Assembly (NCBI GenBank): GCA_010015655.1
Contig: ML976687.1
Span: forward strand, 424,810-488,809
DNA: 64,000 nucleotides
From: Bimuria novae-zelandiae CBS 107.79
Taxonomy: Eukaryota; Ascomycota; Dothideomycetes; Pleosporales; Didymosphaeriaceae
Reading direction: 5' to 3'
The position numbers and the translations under genes are program-made. Positions 45,401 through 55,939 of the stretch are shown piece by piece. The stretch's first letter is position 1. The number at the start of each line of letters is the position of its first letter. The notes beneath the pieces are model-generated. The model made no database searches. It saw nothing but the letters and a program-made list of their open reading frames with translations, and was not told the DNA's origin.

Positions 45401-46825
45401 TTTTAGGCCTTTATTAACTACTAACTTAATAAATTACTAGATTTTTGCACGAGTGCGTACGCTAACAACGTACTAGTCTACTCTAAAACTAAGGAAGAAT
45501 ACTAGCTACAAGTAAAGAAAGTAATCTACTACCTTAACTAGGCAAACCTATAAGGATATATTAAGAAGTTATAATTTAACGTAACTCAGGTATATTACTT
45601 AGGTAAAGTAATAGAAGCTAAAGTTAGTATCTATATTAACCCCTATAAAGTAGAAGCTTTTAAGAACTAGAAATTTAAGGACCTTAAAAATAGGTTTATA
45701 ATTTAGTCCTTTACTAGCCTATATAACTATATTTAGATATTTTATTATTACGCTAGTAATATAGCTAAGCTATTAAATTAACTACTAAAATAAGACGCTA
45801 AATAGACTATAGGAGAAGAGTAGTAATAGGCTTTTAAATTAATAAAAGAAGTAGCTTGCTCTACACCCGTCTTAGCTTTCTTTAAGCTAGATTAACTGAC
45901 TAAAGTGGAGACTAATGCCTCCCGTAACGCTATAGGCGGAGTTATCTGGTAGTAATAAGAAGATAACGTGTGGAAACCTATAGGCTATTTCTCTAAGACT
46001 ATATCCCCCGCTAACAGAGCATATCCTATCTAAGAGTAAGAGTTATTAGCCGTGGTATAGACGCTAGAGCACTACTACCTTACGCTAGTAAAATTTTAGT
46101 TTTTTATTATTATAGACTACTAAGCACTTATATACTTTATAAATAAGAAAATACTATTAATATAATAAGTTTACTAGGTTAAGTTTCTTTTAAACTTTAA
46201 CCTAACCTTTACCTATTAACTTAGTTAAGAGAACGTAGCAGCCAACGCTTTATTATAAAAATAGTAGAGCTACTAACTATTAAAGCCCGCGAAGTAAAAG
46301 AACGTACTATAGCCTTAATTGTTTTAGAAAAGTTAGACTTTATAATTACTATTATAGATAGTAATAAGAAAGCCCTAATAGTACCCTAAAAAGCTAATTT
46401 AGTAGACATAATCTAAAAAGAGAGCGCTTATTACTTAAAGAAACCTAGTAATAATAGCTAACTATTTATTTTAGCTGCTATAATAAATGGCTACATATAC
46501 CTGCGCATAGCACTTATCTATAAGGCCGATAAACTAAAGATTTTTATATACCTAGGGTAAAATAAGATTATCTATATGCTTCGCAAGGACTATATATAGC
46601 CGGAAATAAAGCGCGATACCTAAAGATTTATTAAAAACTATTATAACAGTAGAAGAAACAAGGTGGCCTAAGATAAAACACTAGGCCTACTCTATCCCTT
46701 ACTAATACCCTCTAAAGTCTAGTAATAGGTCGTGGTAGACAGGAAGGACATGCCTAAAGACTAATATAGTTATAATTATATTTAGGTATTTATCTGCAAG
46801 TTTAGCCGCTTACTTGTTATACTAC
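42490..46825 (+). mobile_element. Gypsy-3: truncated Ty3/gypsy element
   Basis: gag, protease, RT, RNase H and the start of integrase are readable on the plus strand. No LTRs were found. Coding stops abruptly inside the integrase core near 46825, where a dispersed repeat begins. The left boundary is unclear because Gypsy-2 inserted at 42487. Confidence 0.7.
42600..46825 (+). pseudogene. Gypsy-3 gag-pol (degraded, 3' truncated)
   Basis: Gag knuckle near 43655-43700: MGTCF.YGEQGYIIAKY, a CX2CX4HX4C with Cys and His codons mutated. Protease LLLDTK near 43905. RT about 45000-45600; the active site reads YANNVLVYS near 45460 (YADD expected). RNase H: KVETNASRNAIGGVIW, DNVWKPIGYFSKTISPANRA (about 45900-46020) and ENVAANALL (about 46230). 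Integrase: a VV.DRKDMPKD stretch and FICKFSRLLV near 46730-46815, then loss of homology. Dense TAA/TAG. Confidence 0.75.
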
Positions 46826-46827
46826 TT

Positions 46828-47090
46828 ATATTAGCGCAGGTCACTTAAAGGATTAATATTAGCGTATCTTTTAGCAGAGGTATATAGGAGTGCGTGTATA
46901 AGAATATAGCCTCGAATAAATTAAGTGCCTATAGGCCTGGTACGAAAAGATATAGAAAAAGTACTAAACTATAAAGGCTTTAAGTTCCTCTAAATACACT
47001 TCTTCCTAAATAGCTAGCTAGCATATATCTACTATAGGTTAATCGTTAGTCTAATAGATCTAAAATAGATCTAAAATAGGTCTAAATTAG
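46828..47090 (+). repeat. Dispersed repeat, RIP-mutated copy (partner 11705-11951)
   Basis: Contains AAGTGCCTATAGGCCTGGTA and TATAGGAGTGCGTGTATAAG-type runs shared with 11705-11951. C and G positions are replaced by T and A. Joined directly to the truncated integrase of Gypsy-3. Confidence 0.75.
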
Positions 47091-47712
47091 ATCCGTAGTT
47101 CCCTATTAGTCTAATAAATCCGAAATTAGTCTAATATAGATAATTGTTAGTTTTTAAATAATTTTAAATTCTATCTTAACTAGCTAAGGATTCTTATATT
47201 AATAAGTAATTATTTTTATTATACCACCCTCTCCTTTATAACTTGCAAATAGTCCCTTATTTATATTATATATAAATTATTTCGCGCGTTTTTACTATTT
47301 CTAGCAACTAGCGTAGTTAGTAACGTTATTATAGTAATTATAACTTTACTAATTAGTTAATTTTTATTTATTTTGTTTCGCTGGTTGTGCGCGTAGCTAC
47401 CTAAATAGGACTATATTTAAAGTAGCTACGTAATTACGTTATATACCTATATAATATAATCTTATAAGTATTTATAGATAAGTGGTTACTCTTTTTTATA
47501 AATAAATAAAGCAATAATTAGCAAGGTATAAAAAAGTAAGTTTTAAATACTTAGTTCTTTCTTTATTAACCTATAATAATTTAACTTTAGTAGATATTTA
47601 AGACTATTTTAGAGGTATTTATACTACTAGTAACTATTTTAGTTTATAATACCTATTTATACTCCTTTTAGAGCGCTTTTAAAAGCGTACTAAGTTATTT
47701 ATCTACGCTATA
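47091..47712. other. AT-rich RIP-degraded DNA, no feature seen
   Basis: Short AT-rich near-repeats of GTCTAAT(A/T)GATC type at the left, then stop-saturated sequence up to the Gypsy-4 LTR. Confidence 0.4.
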
Positions 47713-48075
47713 TGTTACGGTCCAGAAGTCGACGGTGGGACGGAGAGCCTTATGACGGCATCCGGGCCCCGCCTCAGGCTTACGTAACGTCCCAGGCTGT
47801 CCCAGACGCCAAGACCATGGGACACCGTGGGACTACGTGACCCCTGCTTACGTGACGTCCCAGGAAATCCCATAAGATCCTATAATGCCAGGATATAGGA
47901 CATCGTGGGATTCTATAAGACAAGGAGGATATATATACACAGGACGATTTCCTTTGTTATGCTCTTTATAGTTAACTTATATATCTTCTGTGCGAGTACG
48001 TTCTCCTATATAGACTAATAGTTATTTTATTTTATTATAAAATTAAATTATTTAGCCTCGCGCTAAGTGTCGCAT
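47713..48075 (+). repeat. Gypsy-4 5' LTR (right limit approximate)
   Basis: Begins TGTTACGG and includes two CTTACGT(A/G)ACGTCCCAGG motifs (47779 and 47848) and several GTGGGAC/GTCCCA units. A TATA-like run is at 47930-47938. It is GC-rich compared with the following gag. The end is not defined without the 3' copy. Confidence 0.5.
47929..47938 (+). promoter_or_regulatory. TATA-like box in the Gypsy-4 LTR
   Basis: GATATATATA followed by CACAGG, placed in the LTR about 215 bp from its start, where a Pol II promoter is expected. Confidence 0.4.
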
Positions 48076-48365
48076 TAACTTATACTATTAAATAATTTAT
48101 AAAGTACTACGATACCTTACTACCTTAATCTAAATTAGAATAAGGTGTAAGCGCCTCATAATACTTTAACTACCTTATAGTATAATAGTAGGACCTAGCT
48201 CGACCCTAGTAGCCTTAGCACCTAAGGAAAAAATACTATAAAAAGTAATTATTAAGTAAGGGGCTTAAATAGCTTAGCTTTAAGAAATTATTATCTATAT
48301 AGGTAAAAAAATAAGTAAGTAAGAGGATATAAAGCATTAACTAAAAGTTCCTAAACCTAAATCCT

Positions 48366-48536
48366 TGTCAGATGGTATGATAAGTAGATGTTAATGCAAC
48401 TTGATAGTATTTATTATTTTTTATTGTCTTGTCCACTGTGTTTAGTTGGTTTCGGATATTTTGCTAGTGTGCCAAGCCAAGTGGTCCCTGCTCGATTGTA
48501 CAGATCTGACCTCACCGCAGCTTATTCTATCTGACA
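48366..48536 (-). repeat. Copia-2 3' LTR
   Basis: 171 bp, plus-strand TGTCAGATGGTATG to CTATCTGACA; short inverted ends TGTCAGAT/ATCTGACA. Confidence 0.9.
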
Positions 48537-48559
48537 CACCCCTTTAGCTTAGAAACTCT

Positions 48560-51500
48560 TTAAGCTAGCACTTATGCAATTATAAGGTCTTTAAGTTACT
48601 CTTAAATCTCCTTAAGAGGCATAGTATTTGTTACCTCCTTAGTCTCTACATTAACTAATCTAAGTTGTTGGAGAAAACCCTCCTACTTACTCTTAGAGAG
48701 CACCTTTATAAGGCTATTAGTAATTATGTCCGCTGACTGCACATGCTCCACCTTAATCCTGCCTATAGATACTTCTTGTTGGATCTAGTGGTTGTGGACG
48801 TCCACATGCCAAAGTTTAGTTTAGAGGCGGGAAACCTCCTTAGTTACTAGGCGTATAGTTTATTTATTATCGCACTAAATAGTGACTATACGCGCGTCTA
48901 GTTTAATCTTCAGTTCTTAAAGTAGTTTTAAGACAAAGAGTGCTTCCTTAGCTACCTAAGAGAGAGCCAGCAGCTCGGCCTTAGTAGTTAATATTATTAT
49001 AGTGTCTTGTTTATTTACTTTCCAGGCGATAAGACCGCTAAAGAGCTTAATAGCGTAACCTTAAGAGCTCTTGCGGTCTATTATATTATTAGCAAATAAT
49101 ACATCGCTTGCAATCTAAAGTCTAGTGTCACCTCCAAGCTATAGGGCTCGCTACTTTATGCTTTAAAGGTATAGGAGAACTCGGTCTGCTGCGTCTTAGT
49201 GCTTAGTCCCTAGGTTTAACAGAAATCAAGCTAATCGTGATATTGCAAAGGCAATGTCTAGCTTAGTAGTAACTATAGTAAAGAGCAGCGATCTAATCTT
49301 GCGTTAAAATTTATTAATCTTAGTTAGTGTTGCTAACCCTTTCCTTGGTAGTAATTCAATCGCAGCTATTAGAGTATTATATTAAATGTTTGTCTTATCT
49401 GCTAGTTAGCTAATCTTGTCCGAATAGGAAGCCTGTGATAGTTAAATCTTATAGCTTATTTAGTCCCGTACAACCTCTATACTAAGAAACTATTAAAGGT
49501 TGTTTCCTCTAGTAAGAGTGTACTTGTCTTGTAAGCGTTTAATTACTTGTTAAGCTTCTTATTCTTTATCCTTATAGTACGCGAGTATAATGTCGTCGAC
49601 ATAAAAGAATATAATAACTCTATCTTTAATTAGGCAGCATAGCTTGTAAGGCACTGTTTAGAAGCCTAGCGCTTTAAGCGTTATTGTAAATTCTCTCTGC
49701 TAGAGGAGTAGTAAAATGCGAAGGCCGTATAGTGCTTTATTTACTTGCAATATTATTCCAGGCTTCTAATAACCCTGAGGCATTCTTATGTACACCTCTT
49801 AATCTATTGTTGCGTGGACAAAAGCGTTAGTGACGTCGTACTGCGTGAGCTCCATATTATAGTAAGCTGCTATTGCCATTATTATTCGAAATGACCGACT
49901 GGCAAGCGTGGCTGCGTAAGTGTCTTGCGAGGTAATATTTCGTTGCTAATTGCCTCGGATAACTAGTCGCGCCTTGCACTTCAGTAAGCGATAGTGCTTA
50001 TTAAGTTTATAGGTGTATACCTACATGCAGTTAAGGATTTGCTATCCTATTAGTTTAATCTTCTTTACTAGAATTTCTAACTATAATTTTATTTCTTAGT
50101 GGCTTGCGAGGTGCACTTGCTTAGCCTCTTAGAATATCTTGCCTATTAAGTAATCCTTAAGCTTAGTTAGGCACGTTGATAGAGGTAGAAGTTAACTTTA
50201 ATAGGGCTTTAAGCCTTTAGCGAGCATTCTTATTATCTTAGCCTTATCTATAACTTCTCCTTTGTATTTTCTAACACGGCCAGCTTAGGTTCCCGCTATA
50301 AAAGCTACTACCTAAAGGATAGTTATAGAGGACGCTTATTACGTTAGACTTATTTAGTCTCTAGCTATTAACTATGCAAGTAACGCGACAGGTAGCAGTA
50401 TAGTTAGAGGAGTTAAGTAGCTATTCCTAATCTTCCTTCCTTAATAGTAGCCTGGTGGATCTGCTTTATCTTATTATTCTAACGAATCTACAGTGGCTTT
50501 ATCCTTATAAAAGGAGTCTGTTTATAGTTATTAGGTAAGAGTTAGTAACTTAATAGTTCTTACGTGTGTTGCTATTTCTTAAAGCGTGCTATGTATAAGA
50601 CTGTCTATAAGGTCCTTAATTTTCCTGTTAAATACTAACTCTTTGTTGAAGACAACGTCCCAGGTACTTATCACTTTGCTAAGTAACGGTATCCATATTT
50701 GGTAGATATTTAATAATTGGTATCTAACTAGATAACCAATCCATGCCTTCGGGTTAAGACGTTGTAGGCGTGATTTGCCTTAGTAAGTATTATTAGTTAT
50801 TGCAAATGCCTTGCAGCTATACGCTTTTAAGTGTATAATATTAGGTTTTTGTAGTGACGTGACTATCCTATTGCTAAAAGCAACTCGTGTGAAGAATATC
50901 TCGTATGGTGTTTTTTAGTAATTTGTATAGTTTGGTGTTTGATTATAGAGGTATATAGCGGCTCTTGTAATCTCAGGCCATAGCTCCTAGGATAGGTTGG
51001 TATTAAGTCGCATGGCACGAGCTTTCTCTTTATTTACACCCCCTGAGCGTTCTGCGCCTCTATTTTATAATTATGTATCTAGTGCGGAAGGCTCTATAAT
51101 TATTCCTTAGGTTGTTAACTATTTCTTAACTTTTAGTTTAATTATAGCGATCTCGTTGTCTGCTTTAATGGTCTTAACAGAGATGTTATAGTGGTTCTTA
51201 AGGAATAAGATAAATACTAAAAGGGCATTAATAATTAACTTTACTATTTAATAATTTATAAAGTAGAGGTCCTATTGCATGCCTAAAAACTTATTAGTAA
51301 TTAGTAATTAACTTTTCTCTTTAGTAACTCCTTGGATCTCGTATGTGTGGAAGTTAATGCTAAGCCTCTCTCTAGGTCCATCTTCGTTTATTCGTGGGGC
51401 GTGGCTTATCTGCCGTCTGGACTTTGCTCTTCCGCATGAGTTGCATTCTATAGTTGTGATGCCTTTGACACGCACCCCTTTAGTTTGCTACACTAGGTGT

Positions 51501-53270
51501 TTAATAGCTGCTAGGCCTGGGTGTCCTAGTCTTTTGTGCTATAGCATAGCTAAGGCCTTTTGCGGCCCTCTTTTAGTTCTTGTAGTAATCTTGTGTGTGT
51601 GATATGTGGCAGGTGGTAGTGGATTGTATTCTAGCACCTACTGTCTAAATATCTTAGTTATAATTCTAATGGCTCTGTTCTTAGCTCCTTAAAGAGTAGT
51701 TAGGTCTATTTATATGTCCCACCAGATTCTTTTGTGCCTTAACAGTTAGAATAACACTAAGTTATATAATAGGTCTAGGCAAATAGTCATATCTTGCAAA
51801 ATTAATTTTATTATTCTAGTGTTGTTCTTTAGAGTAAGGTCAATAGACCCATATCCTATAATCCACACTTTGGAATTTCCGGCCTATATATAGTCTCCGG
51901 GCAGTGGTGGTCGGAAACTATAGATGCGATTAGGGTTATTAGTGATGTAGCAGGTTAATCCTAAGTTAAGGATAAACGACTTTTATAGTAGATAGTTAGT
52001 AGTATCTTTTCCTTTTACTACCAAGTTAAAAGCTGCTTTAGTAGCAGTAATTCTCTAGCCTTTTAGTTAATCTTTAAGCATCTCGGGCGTTAGAGTATGC
52101 GATTGTTTCGTAATTAGTGTTCTTAATCAGGTCCTGCTTTATCTATAAATTAGCCCCTAAAACGTTGCGTCTTTCTTACGCTTAAATTATATAAGCTCGC
52201 TGATAGTCTTGTTTGGTTTCTACTATTTAAGAGCCTTGTCTGGATTAACATAATAGCAGTCCCTTATACTATGGCGTTATCTACATGCAGGGCATTTTGC
52301 TCCTCTTATGGTAGTAGGCTCTAAATCTGTAGGCTATTTAAGCGTGGTGGTTTTCCTACCCGCTATACGTTAATTACGAGGTCTACCTTAGTTTTGTTTT
52401 AATAACGCGCTTTTAGCAGGATAGGCGTCCCTATTATTACTCTAGGTAGGTGCACCACCTTTAGCGAAAAATAATGTATTATTAGACATAAATGCTTTAT
52501 GTTTCCCTAATCTAAGGGGATAATTTATTATCATGTATTCTTAGAAGCGTTGTATTATCTCTTTTTAATCTATGCTAGCTGCGAATCGACCATTATCTTA
52601 AAAATTCGTAGACTATATAGGAGCAATCTTGTTTACGGCATCTATAAAGTCTTTTGTAATTACATTAATTTATAATAGCTTAATAACTTAGAAGGCTTCT
52701 GCTTCCGCAGCTGCTTCGTCGTACTTAGCTAGCTAAGTATCCTATTATTAAGGGCTTCTTATTGGCTTAAGTGCCGCATAGTATCTGGTACGTGCTTGTT
52801 CTCGTTCGAGTTGGTCGCTTATGCCAATTGTCTTCTGCAGATTGGTAATCCACTATTATAGTGGCTTGTCTGGCAGGTAACATGTGCGCAGTAGGTGCGG
52901 TGATATAGTTAATTAGATAAACGCAACGATGTGCTAAAGGCTTAATTACTCTTTCTTATATTCGTGTCGATCGCTCTTATATTACTTAAAGAGGATCTTA
53001 TAGTATTCGAGGTCTTCTTTAAAAGCCTTCTAGCCTCTAGCTAATAGTTTAGTTAGTCTTATTAGAACTTTAATATTCGCGGCTAGCGCGTAGTTAGTAA
53101 TAACTAGAGCCCTTATTAGTAGCGGATTCGGGGTTAATAGCGTGGTTAAATTTAGATTAACTTTGTCTTAAATGTTATATACTACGCATCTTGCCTAGAG
53201 TTATGTTCTCCATCCCTTGTGGTCTGCGGAGGTGTTCAGGTGTACCGTAGAATCGCGGTTTGAGAGTTGC
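48560..53270 (-). pseudogene. Copia-2 gag-pol (degraded)
   Basis: Minus-strand landmarks, from 5' to 3' of the element: gag knuckle KCPACR.RHSIRDC near 52300-52260, the CX2C and H/C positions kept. An integrase region follows, about 51900-50600. RT is about 50100-49500 with intact YVDDIILAYYKDKE (about 49605-49565). RNase H end near 48800-48700: LWHVDVHNH, RIKVEHVQSADIITNSL. The domain order fits copia. A GTG-initiated plus-strand frame at 51345-51602 is an antisense shadow. Stops throughout. Confidence 0.8.
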
Positions 53271-53307
53271 GCCATATTGTATTAGTCGGGGCAGTGAGAC
53301 TCTTAAT

Positions 53308-53478
53308 TGTTAGATAGTATAATAAGTAGATGTTAATGCAACTTAATAGTATTTATTGTTTTTTGTTGTCTTGTCCACTGTGTTCAGTTGGTTTCGGATA
53401 TTTTGCTAGTGTGCCAAGCCAAGTGGTCCCTGCTTGATTGTACAGATCTGACCTCATCGCAGCTTATTCTATCTGACA
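53308..53478 (-). repeat. Copia-2 5' LTR
   Basis: 171 bp, plus-strand TGTTAGATAGTATA to CTATCTGACA. Differs from the other LTR by G/A and C/T changes only, as far as compared by eye. Confidence 0.9.
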
Positions 53479-54223
53479 ATCCTATACTAAAAAAGGTTAC
53501 CCAGGAACATTCCTAACCTAGATAAAACTATTTATTTACTATAACTTAGGAAAATTTAATATAGAATAAAATAAGATCCTAGTTACCTATATAAATATAT
53601 AGGATAAGATAGCCTTATAAGTAAGACTAATAATTAATAACTTCCTTAAGAATAGTAAGGTAGAGGATTGCAATTTAGACGCTACTAAAGACATTTTTAA
53701 AGACTAAGAGTCCTTTTACAAGGCAGTAAAAAGAATATTTAGTATAATTAATAAAGGATATTAGGCTAAAATACGCCTTTAACGCCTATAATAGGAGACA
53801 TTAGCGGTACTTTACACCCTAAAAATTAAATAGATAGTAGTAGAACTTAATAGATAAGGGGAAGCCCTACTTATAATTACTTACTATAATAGGCTAAAGG
53901 AATTAGTTAAAGATAAATTAGTCTACTACGGAAAAGTAGATAACTTAGAAAAATTTATTAATAACGCTATTAAAATAGATAATTACCTATATAAGCGAAA
54001 GCTAGAAAAGTAGTATAATACCTAATTAATTTCTAAAAAAGAAAATAACATTAGGCCTGTAAGAAGGGACCAAGATAAAGACGTTATTATAACTAATAAA
54101 GCCTGCTAGTACAAAAAGAAAAACGGCAAAGGAAAATAGCTATATAAACTAAAGAGAAGTTACTAGGGCAAGAACGGTATCTTATAAAAAGAGTAGAAAT
54201 AGAGGTTTAAAGATAAAGCCTGC

Positions 54224-54396
54224 TGTCACGAGTCGTAGGTCGAGGGCCCTCGACGGCCCTAGTCCGCTCTAGACCGGCGCTATCCGGGCCTTCCGCCTAT
54301 CTACTTCCCTCGCCGCAGCCCTTCTCTTCCCTCTCTAAGGGATCGCCTTAGTACTGTGGATAGACTAAGTCGCCCGTAGTTAGGGCGCTTTTTATA
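54224..54396 (+). repeat. Gypsy-5 5' LTR
   Basis: 173 bp, TGTCACGAGTCGTAGG to GCGCTTTTTATA (terminal CA mutated). GC-rich. Contains the 16-bp perfect palindrome GTCGAGGGCCCTCGAC at 54239-54254. Confidence 0.9.
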
Positions 54397-54519
54397 ATAC
54401 GATCCTTTACCCCCTTATATTTAATTCACCTGTACGATAGAATCGACACGAAGAGTTACCCGCCAGACCTTAAAAATAGTAAGAGACCCTTAAAGCAGGT
54501 TACTACTCGCAGGACCCTC

Positions 54520-55900
54520 TAAACAAAAGCCTTTAATAGTTATAACGCCTATAGAAGACCTAATAACACTTATAGACCTAGAGGAAGACCCCCCTGCTAT
54601 CATAAGTAGTAATAATAACTAATAATTAAAAAAAGTTACCCTCTAAGAACGCCTAGGCGTACTACAGCTCTAATAACGCATTTAGGAACTAGAGGCCTCC
54701 CTAATAGTAAAGCGTCACTAATCTAAAGGCAAGACCCTAGTTAGGAACAAGATAATAACTACTAGTATCTCTAACAACTCCCTAGAGCCTAAGGAGGGTC
54801 ACGGCAACCCAGATAAGGCTAAAGACACAAGCAATAACCTATTAAGTAATAGCTTAATAGAGGACGCGTCCTTAAGCTTAGACAATACTAGTTAAGACTA
54901 ATCTAGGGCCTCTAAAAGCATCCAACGCCCGCAAAAGAAGGATAGACAAGACTAGGCCCACACTAGCCATGACAAAAAATATTAAATCTAAATAGTGGCT
55001 ACTGCCCTAGACGCACAGCTACTAAAGCCACTAAAACCCACTTAATTTAAGGGCAAGAGTCGCAAGGAACTAAACTTATAAAAAAGGGCCTATAAGGACT
55101 ATATTAACTTTTCACCCGCCCTTAAAACTAATAAAGCGCAGGTTAGGTTCGTAGTAAGATACTTAGGAGATATACAACGTAACTACTAGAACCAAATAGT
55201 CGCCAAGATCCTAGAGCAAAAGCGACACAGGAAAGTCACCTAGGACCTTCTATAGTAGACTATAGTAAACTCCTTAAAATTAGCCTAGGAGCGAAAGAGT
55301 GCCGCTCGCTAAAGGATTAAGGCAGCTAAATAAGGTAAGAAGACCCCTATAGAACTCCTTAACTACCTTAAGGACTAATAGGAGGAATACAACCTAGAGA
55401 AGGCCTTAGATAATAATAATAAAGACTATATTAATAACTTCTACACGGCACTAGACGAGAAAATCCAAGAATGCCTTAAATAGTAGCTACGTAAATAGAA
55501 AAGCCTCTCTTGCTTAGAAGTAAAGGTAAATATATATTAGTAAGCGTTAAAACCTTATAAGTTAGGGAAATAACGCACACACGATGTTAATAATAACTTC
55601 CTTAATAAGCTAGCTAATAAAAGGCGCGATCGAAAGCGATCTAGGTTAAATAACACAAGACTATACTAGAGACACTATAATAGCGACCGTCGCGATAAGG
55701 ATGGCAAGAAGAAGGCTTAGGCAGTAGAGGATAAGGACAAGAACTAATACTTCTACTACCACGAACTAGGCTATTATAAGGCGTCCTGTTTAAAGTACAA
55801 GGCCAAGGCGGGGAAAGACAAGCTGTAGACTAGAAGGCCTAATAGTCTATAGGCAAGATTAACTATAATAAGGGTTAATAATAACTAGTTATAATTATAA
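54520..55900 (+). pseudogene. Gypsy-5 gag (degraded)
   Basis: Acidic/charged N-terminal region, then FKGKSRKELNL-like residues near 55040 and KTNKAQVRFVVRYL near 55125-55170. A basic stretch follows, with NKKRRDRKRSRLNN-like sequence near 55615-55655. The knuckle near 55750-55800 reads YFYYHELGYYKASCL, a CX2CX4HX4C with Cys/His codons mutated to Tyr. Start approximate. Confidence 0.7.
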
Positions 55901-55939
55901 GGACCCCTAGGAATAGGAGCGGTAGCTTACTAATTGCGC

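Larger units (their letters stand above)
48366..53478 (-). mobile_element. Copia-2: Ty1/copia element nested in Gypsy-4
   Basis: 171-bp LTRs at both ends, 5-bp duplications ATCCT (48361-48365 and 53479-53483). 5113 bp. gag-pol on the minus strand. A TAAAGGGGTG tract (minus strand, about 48537-48546) beside the 3' LTR is a likely polypurine tract. Confidence 0.9.
48190..54223 (+). pseudogene. Gypsy-4 gag (degraded, split by Copia-2 at 48366-53478)
   Basis: 5' piece ends at the ATCCT target. The 3' piece resumes at 53484 with KKGYPGTFLTQIKLFI and continues through FINNAIKIDNYLYKRKLEK near 53950 to NKAC at 54215-54223. The zinc knuckle is divided by Gypsy-5: its first Cys lies before 54224 and the rest follows at 61409 (LYYSKQGYFAKDC). 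TAA/TAG frequent. Confidence 0.7.

Noticed and set aside
51345..51602. 85-codon plus-strand frame
   Set aside because: Runs antisense to the Copia-2 integrase region with no motif; unlike the two chromoviral antisense frames it is short and lies over conserved coding sequence.
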